From Chloroflexota bacterium (GTDB lineage: Bacteria; Chloroflexota; Anaerolineae; JACRMK01): DNA of 9,511 bases. A program made the translations under genes and the position numbers. The DNA is taken from contig JACQEC010000130.1 in the NCBI GenBank assembly GCA_016200765.1, forward strand, positions 1 to 9,511. The letters run 5' to 3'. Below, in pieces: positions 5,567 through 9,511 of this stretch. Below the pieces are notes generated by a model, which did no database searches, was not told the DNA's origin, and worked only from the letters and a program-made list of their open reading frames with translations. Position 1 is the first letter of the stretch. The number at the start of each line of letters is the position of its first letter.

Positions 5567-6229
5567 CTACGCTCGGTCAAAATAGACCTCGGTCATCTCT
5601 CCACGATGGGCGGCCCAGGCGTGTTCGACCCAGCGCACGCCGGGGCGAGCCAGCAAGCCCGGCAGGTTCTCGCGTGAGAAGAAGCCTGCGTCCAGCGTCT
5701 CGCTCGGATGGCGGTTCAGCGTGCCTCCGTCGAGCCGGCAGTAGAACGATAGGCTCCAGAAGTGGTTGTCAATGTTGGGGTTGGCGAGTTGCGTGCTGTC
5801 GTACACGCCGATCAGCCGCAGGGGCGTCACGCGCAAGCCGGTCTCTTCGAGTACCTCCTTGATCACGACCTGCGCCGGCAGGTAGCCCACGTCCGCCCAG
5901 CCGGTCGGGAAGAGCCAGTGGCCGGTGGTGCGTTGAATGAGCAGGAGTTCGTCGCGCTCGTTGAACACGATGGCTCCGACACCGACCTTGGGCGTGACGT
6001 AGCCCTTTTCGCGCGCACCGACCGACGCGCGCCAGTGCTCATAGAGCGCGTCGGAGAGCGCGGCGTCGGGTTGCAGGGCGCTGTTGACCGCGGCCATCTC
6101 GGCGGCCAGTTTCAGCAGTTCCTCGTAGCGCTCGCGGTCATAGACTTGGGGGTCGAAGGCAAGGCCGGTCTGCGCAATCGCGCGCAGGCGCTCTATCCAT
6201 TGGTGGAGGCGGGATGACAGGTCGCTCAA
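5567..6229 (-). CDS. Nudix hydrolase with YjhB-type N-terminal domain
   Basis: 220 residues from the TTG at 6229-6227. Nudix enzymes cleave a nucleoside diphosphate linked to another group, with Mg2+. Residues 7-47 (RLHQWIERLRAIAQTGL onward, with YDRERYEELLKLAAEMA) match the N-terminal domain of the B. subtilis YjhB group, often called ADP-ribose pyrophosphatases. The Nudix box runs 110-132, GWADVGYLPAQ then VVIKEVLEETGL, with Glu125, Glu128 and Glu129 present. Tyr116 and Lys124 replace the textbook Glu and Arg; as I recall, this subgroup commonly has them. The frame continues upstream to ATGs at 6274 and beyond, but those lack a ribosome site and overlap the divergent peptidase gene; the TTG has GGAG 10 bases before it and gives a normal length. 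It converges on the PyrD-like gene with a 34-bp gap. Substrate unknown. Confidence 0.87.
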   Translation of the reverse strand: MSDLSSRLHQWIERLRAIAQTGLAFDPQVYDRERYEELLKLAAEMAAVNSALQPDAALSDALYEHWRASVGAREKGYVTPKVGVGAIVFNERDELLLIQRTTGHWLFPTGWADVGYLPAQVVIKEVLEETGLRVTPLRLIGVYDSTQLANPNIDNHFWSLSFYCRLDGGTLNRHPSETLDAGFFSRENLPGLLARPGVRWVEHAWAAHRGEMTEVYFDRA

Positions 6230-6239
6230 CGTGAATTTT

Positions 6240-6243
6240 CTCC
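6240..6243 (-). promoter_or_regulatory. Ribosome binding site deciding the Nudix TTG start
   Basis: The minus strand reads ACGGAGAAAA here, with GGAG at 6243-6240 and 10 bases to the TTG at 6229. No comparable purine stretch precedes the ATG codons further upstream. Confidence 0.5.
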
Positions 6244-6257
6244 GTGATTGATGTTGG

Positions 6258-6266
6258 TGATACAAT
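6258..6266 (+). promoter_or_regulatory. Extended -10 promoter of the M28 peptidase gene, probably leaderless
   Basis: TGA followed by TACAAT (6261-6266) fits an extended -10 box. Only 6 bases separate it from the ATG at 6273, so transcription should begin at or next to the start codon. No Shine-Dalgarno precedes the ATG, as expected for a leaderless mRNA. No clear -35 hexamer is visible. Confidence 0.5.
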
Positions 6267-6272
6267 CGCTCC

Positions 6273-7403
6273 ATGCGAACGCTGTGCATTGTACTGCTAT
6301 TGGCCGCTTGCGCGCCAATCAGTGGTACGCCGCCGGCAGTCACCCGGCCCAAGGCGACTCAACCCGTCGTCGAGCCGACGGCCGTGCCCTCCCGCCCGAC
6401 AACGGCCGCGGAGGCCGCGCCTGTTCAATCGGCGCAACCACTAACCCCCGACCGTCCGCCGACGCCTGCGTCCGGCGCGGTTGAGCGAGAGGGCGCCTCG
6501 GAGGCGCGCCTGCGGGCGACGCTGATGGCCCTGCACGACTTCCACACGCGGCACTCCGCGTCGGCGACGGACGACCCGCAGACCGGCATCGGCGCGGCGC
6601 GGGAGTGGCTCGCGGCGCAATTCCAGAGCATCAGTCCGCGCTTGAAAGTTGAGCGCGATGAGTTTGTCTTCTCGTTCGGCGCGCGGCCGGTCCGCGCCCA
6701 GAACATCATCGCGACGCTTCCCGGTTTGGCGGAGCCGCCGCAAATCATTATCATCAGCGCGCATTACGATTCGCGCACCGTCAATATCAGCGACAACCGC
6801 TCGGCGGCGCCAGGCGCCAACGACGATGGCTCCGGCGTCGCCGCGGTACTGGAACTGGCGCGCCTCCTGTCGTCGGAGAAGCTTGAGGCCACCGTCATGT
6901 TTGTGCTGTTCGCGGGCGAAGAGGAGGGATTATTTGGCAGTGCGCACCTCGCGCCGCTCATGCGTAAACAGGGCGTAGACATTGTGGCGATGCTGAACAA
7001 TGACATCATCGGCAACGTCACCGGCGCGGATGGCGCGCGGGTTGACGACCGCGTGCGGGTCTTTTCGGGCGATCCGGACGGCGGCTCGTCGCGCCAGTTG
7101 GCGTATGAGGCCAAGCGCATTATCGAGGGCGAACTGCGCGGGCTCACGGTGGATGTGGTACCCGCGCTAGACCGGCCCGGACGCGGCGGCGACCATATCC
7201 CGTTCTACTATGCGGGCTTCCCCGCCATTCGTTTCACCGAGGCCGTTGAAAACCTCGACCATCAGCACAGCGCGAATGACCGCGTGGAGTTTATGGATAT
7301 GGCGTATCTGGCGAAAGTCGTCCGCGCAAACCTCGCCGTTGCGTTTGAGCTTGGGCGGGCGGCGCATCAAACTAAAGGGGACTGCTCCAATGAGTGTAAG
7401 TGA
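6273..7403 (+). CDS. M28 family zinc peptidase, lipoprotein
   Basis: 376 residues. It starts with a short signal and a lipobox-like LLAAC (Cys13), then a Pro/Thr/Ala-rich linker to about residue 70, so the enzyme is probably tethered outside the membrane. The catalytic domain (about 78-365) follows the M28 aminopeptidase order: SAHYDS (162-167, ligand His164), PGANDDGSG (180-188, bridging Asp), GEEEGLFGS (215-223, catalytic Glu216 and ligand Glu217), LNNDIIG (241-247, ligand Asp244) and DHQHSANDRVE (329-339, last His ligand). All five zinc-site positions are therefore present. Expected role: release of N-terminal residues from peptides for nutrition or turnover; actual substrate unknown. The signal is short, with Arg2 as its only positive charge. 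The gene runs divergently from the Nudix gene across 43 bp and overlaps the next gene by 14 bases. Confidence 0.9.
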   Translation: MRTLCIVLLLAACAPISGTPPAVTRPKATQPVVEPTAVPSRPTTAAEAAPVQSAQPLTPDRPPTPASGAVEREGASEARLRATLMALHDFHTRHSASATDDPQTGIGAAREWLAAQFQSISPRLKVERDEFVFSFGARPVRAQNIIATLPGLAEPPQIIIISAHYDSRTVNISDNRSAAPGANDDGSGVAAVLELARLLSSEKLEATVMFVLFAGEEEGLFGSAHLAPLMRKQGVDIVAMLNNDIIGNVTGADGARVDDRVRVFSGDPDGGSSRQLAYEAKRIIEGELRGLTVDVVPALDRPGRGGDHIPFYYAGFPAIRFTEAVENLDHQHSANDRVEFMDMAYLAKVVRANLAVAFELGRAAHQTKGDCSNECK

Positions 7404-7896
7404 ACGACAACCGGTGAGTGTTCAAGGGCCGATTTCACTGCGCGCTCTGGCCCAGCGCGGCATCATCACAGGCATTCTGCTGATCGCCGTGATGCTGATT
7501 ACCGCTACCTGTGGCCCGGACGCCGGCGGCCCGGCATCTCAACCTACGAAAGGGACAATTGTGAAGACTGCATCCGGATTGCAATACGAAGACCTGGTAA
7601 TTGGCACAGGCGTCAGCCCGAAGGCTGGGCAGACCGTGACCGTGAATTACACTGGCTGGCTGACGAATGGCACGAAGTTCGACAGTTCGCTGGACCGCAA
7701 CCAGCCGTTTCAGTTCTTGATTGGCGCGGGCCGCGTCATCAAGGGCTGGGATGAAGGCGTGCTGACCATGAAAGTTGGCGGCAAGCGCCGGCTGACGATC
7801 CCGCCGGAACTGGGCTATGGCGCGCAGGGCGCAGGCGGTGTGATTCCGCCCAATGCAACGCTGATCTTTGAGGTCGAACTGCTCGGCACCAAGTAG
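7390..7896 (+). CDS. FKBP-type peptidyl-prolyl isomerase, exported or membrane-anchored
   Basis: 168 residues. Residues 25-40 form a hydrophobic segment after a 24-residue basic-polar start, followed by Cys41 (LITATCGPD), a poor lipobox; it is a signal anchor or an atypical lipoprotein signal. The FKBP domain spans 58-168: ASGLQYEDLVIGTG, VNYTGWL (Tyr87), GTKFDSS (Phe97, Asp98), GRVIKGWDEG (Val116, Ile117, Trp120), PPELGYG (Tyr143) and LIFEVELL (Phe160). These are the pocket residues expected of an active prolyl isomerase, here assisting folding of exported proteins. The ATG at 7390 is backed by AAAGGGG 9 bases upstream and lies inside the end of the peptidase gene, which implies translational coupling. 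A longer frame from 7210 is only a shadow of the peptidase gene. Confidence 0.92.
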   Translation: MSVSERQPVSVQGPISLRALAQRGIITGILLIAVMLITATCGPDAGGPASQPTKGTIVKTASGLQYEDLVIGTGVSPKAGQTVTVNYTGWLTNGTKFDSSLDRNQPFQFLIGAGRVIKGWDEGVLTMKVGGKRRLTIPPELGYGAQGAGGVIPPNATLIFEVELLGTK

Positions 7897-7905
7897 GGAG
7901 CGACG

Positions 7906-9511
7906 ATGACCGGCGCAGACGTTCTGGTCGCCATGCTGCAAGCGCATGGCGTCGAGGTGATTTTCGGACTGCCGGGCGACACCGGTGTCGCGTTTTATGA
8001 CGCGCTCCACGCGCAGGACCGGATCAGGCACATCCTCACGCGCGACGAGCGCTCGGCGGCGTTCATGGCTGACGCGTATGCGCGCGCGCGCGGAAAGCCC
8101 GGTGTGTGTGAAGGGCCGTCGGGCGGCGGCGCAACCTACATTCTGCCGGGCGTGGCCGAGGCGCACCATTCATCTATCCCCTTGTTGGTGATCACCACCG
8201 ACAACGCGCTCTCCATGGAGCATCAGGGCGCGCTGACCGCGCTCGATCAGGAGGCGCTGTTTCGCCCGGTCACGAAATGGAGCGCGGTGGTCAAGCAGGC
8301 GCATCTGATTCCCCATCTGGTGCGGCGCGCTTTTCGGCTGATGACCACGGGCCGCACCGGCGCGGTGCACTTGAGTTTCCCGAAAGATAACCTCGAACAG
8401 CCCGTCAGCGCCCACGACCTCTACGCCGACCCCGCCTGCCGCGCGTACCCGGCCTATCGCACGCGCCCCGACGCGGCGCTGGTCGAGCGCGCGGCGCAAC
8501 TGCTGGCGGAGGCCAAGCGACCGGTGATGGTCTGCGGCGGGGGCGTACACCTCTCCCGCGCTTATGCCGAGGTGCAGGCGCTGGCCGAGCGGTTGGCGAT
8601 GCCGGTGGCGACATCCATCAACGGCAAAGGCGCGCTGGCCGAACGGCACACGCTGGCGCTGGGGGTGGTCGGGGCTAACGGCGGCCGGCCCTTTGCGCAT
8701 GAGTTTGTGCGCGAGAGCGACCTGATCTTGTTCGTGGGCACGCGGGTCAACTACGTAACCACCAACGATTGGACGGTGCCCGGCAGGGATTTCGCGGGGA
8801 AGATCATCCAGATTGATGTGGACGCGGGCGAGATCGGCAACAACCTGCGCGCCGACGTTGGGCTGGCTGGCGACGCGCAATCGGCGCTCCGCGATCTGCT
8901 GACCGCGCTGGAAAGGCGGTCGGCGCGGCCCGCCGATGAGGCGCGGCTGAACGCGCTAAAGCGGGCAAGGGACGGCTGGTGGGATGCGCAACAGGGCAAA
9001 GAGGCGTCCGACGAAAAGCCCGTCCGCCCACAGCGGGTCATCCACGCCCTGCGCGAGATGTTGCCGCCGGACGCGCTGATCGTGGCCGACCCGGGCACGG
9101 CAACCCCGTTTGTCGCGGCGCACTACCCGCTTGAGCAGGCCGGACGCTACACGATCATTCCGCGCGCGCATGGCGGGCTGGGCTACGCGCTTCCGGCGGT
9201 GGTAGGCGCAAAGATTGCGCGGCCAGATGCGACCGTCGTCTGTTTGACCGGCGACGGCTCGTTTGGCTTTTCGGCGGGCGAAATGGAGACGATTGCGCGG
9301 CTGAACCTCAAGGTGGTCGTGGTGCAGTTCAACAACGGCACCTTTGGCTGGATCAAGGAGCTACAGCACCTGCATCACGGCAACCGCTTTCAGTCGGTGG
9401 ATTTCACCCAGCAGGATTGCGCGCAGGTGGCGCGCGCCTTTGGCTGGCTCGGCATCCGCGTCGAGGAGCCGGGCGAGTTCGCCGACGCCTTGCGCGAGGC
9501 GCTGGACGCCG
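7906..9511 (+). CDS. Thiamine-diphosphate enzyme, acetolactate synthase superfamily, 3'-partial
   Basis: 535 codons are visible and open to the window edge; family members have about 540-600, so nearly all is present. The ATG has AGGGAG 5 bases upstream and lies 9 bases after the FKBP stop. Domain order is standard: pyrimidine-binding domain 1-170 with catalytic Glu48 in RDERSAA, a central Rossmann-like domain about 190-330 (RPVMVCGGGVHLS, FVGTRVNY), and the diphosphate-binding domain from about 365 with GDGS (449-452) and NN (476-477), the Mg2+/ThDP motif. The family carries out carboligation or decarboxylation of 2-oxoacids. The segment GPSGGGATYILPGVAEAHH (70-88) replaces the SGPGATN segment of true acetolactate synthases, and no regulatory subunit gene is visible, so a biosynthetic IlvB role is not supported. 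No signal peptide; cytoplasmic. Exact reaction unknown. Confidence 0.9.
   Translation, partial: MTGADVLVAMLQAHGVEVIFGLPGDTGVAFYDALHAQDRIRHILTRDERSAAFMADAYARARGKPGVCEGPSGGGATYILPGVAEAHHSSIPLLVITTDNALSMEHQGALTALDQEALFRPVTKWSAVVKQAHLIPHLVRRAFRLMTTGRTGAVHLSFPKDNLEQPVSAHDLYADPACRAYPAYRTRPDAALVERAAQLLAEAKRPVMVCGGGVHLSRAYAEVQALAERLAMPVATSINGKGALAERHTLALGVVGANGGRPFAHEFVRESDLILFVGTRVNYVTTNDWTVPGRDFAGKIIQIDVDAGEIGNNLRADVGLAGDAQSALRDLLTALERRSARPADEARLNALKRARDGWWDAQQGKEASDEKPVRPQRVIHALREMLPPDALIVADPGTATPFVAAHYPLEQAGRYTIIPRAHGGLGYALPAVVGAKIARPDATVVCLTGDGSFGFSAGEMETIARLNLKVVVVQFNNGTFGWIKELQHLHHGNRFQSVDFTQQDCAQVARAFGWLGIRVEEPGEFADALREALDA

Noticed and set aside
5841..5900. Apparent loss of Nudix box residues (Glu to Tyr, Arg to Lys)
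   Set aside because: The YjhB-type subgroup, as I recall it, commonly reads DVGY...VKEVxEETG, so this is a subgroup trait, not a defect.
6230..6352. Longer Nudix protein starting at the ATG at 6274 or 6352
   Set aside because: The added residues are not family-like, would overlap the divergent peptidase start, and lack a ribosome site; the TTG at 6229 has one.

Overview
This is a high-GC window (roughly 60-65% G+C by eye) with tightly packed genes on both strands. The likely source is an environmental bacterium of the Chloroflexota type. That is an inference from three things: the GlgA-phosphorylase fusion, short dispersed repeats sitting in frame inside genes (cores TTCGACAGGCTCA and CCCCTCTCCC...GGGAGAGGGG), and the mix of metabolic genes. 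No rRNA or other phylogenetic marker is present, so the assignment is tentative.

Layout. 1-3339 (+) is one long reading frame cut by the left edge. It joins the C-terminal three quarters of an ADP-glucose-type glycogen synthase (GT5) to a complete alpha-glucan phosphorylase (GT35, PLP-dependent). 3344-3808 (-) is a DUF433/DUF5615 toxin-antitoxin locus in decay: the DUF433 antitoxin is intact apart from a read-through tail, while the DUF5615 PIN-like toxin has lost its start codon and most of its middle. 3888-5532 (+) holds two adjacent genes resembling PyrK and PyrD (electron-transfer and catalytic subunits of dihydroorotate dehydrogenase). Both have lost several residues expected of working family members, and the PyrD-like gene carries two copies of a hairpin repeat. 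5567-6229 (-) is a Nudix hydrolase with the YjhB-type N-terminal domain. 6273-9511 (+) looks like an operon: an exported M28 zinc peptidase lipoprotein, an exported FKBP-type prolyl isomerase overlapping it by 14 bases, and a thiamine-diphosphate enzyme of the acetolactate synthase superfamily that runs off the right edge.

How the parts fit. The first gene puts glucan elongation and phosphorolysis in one polypeptide. The PyrK/PyrD-like pair probably forms a flavin/Fe-S oxidoreductase, but its substrate is unlikely to be ordinary dihydroorotate if my recalled family motifs are right. The peptidase and isomerase both act outside the cytoplasm; the third gene of that cluster is cytoplasmic and has no obvious link to them. 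I see no tRNA, rRNA, CRISPR array, insertion sequence or phage gene. Noncoding DNA is confined to short gaps, none over 300 bases. I found no wholly new multi-gene system. The best leads are the single-base lesion at the toxin-antitoxin junction, the divergent PyrK/PyrD pair, the synthase-phosphorylase fusion and the in-frame repeats.
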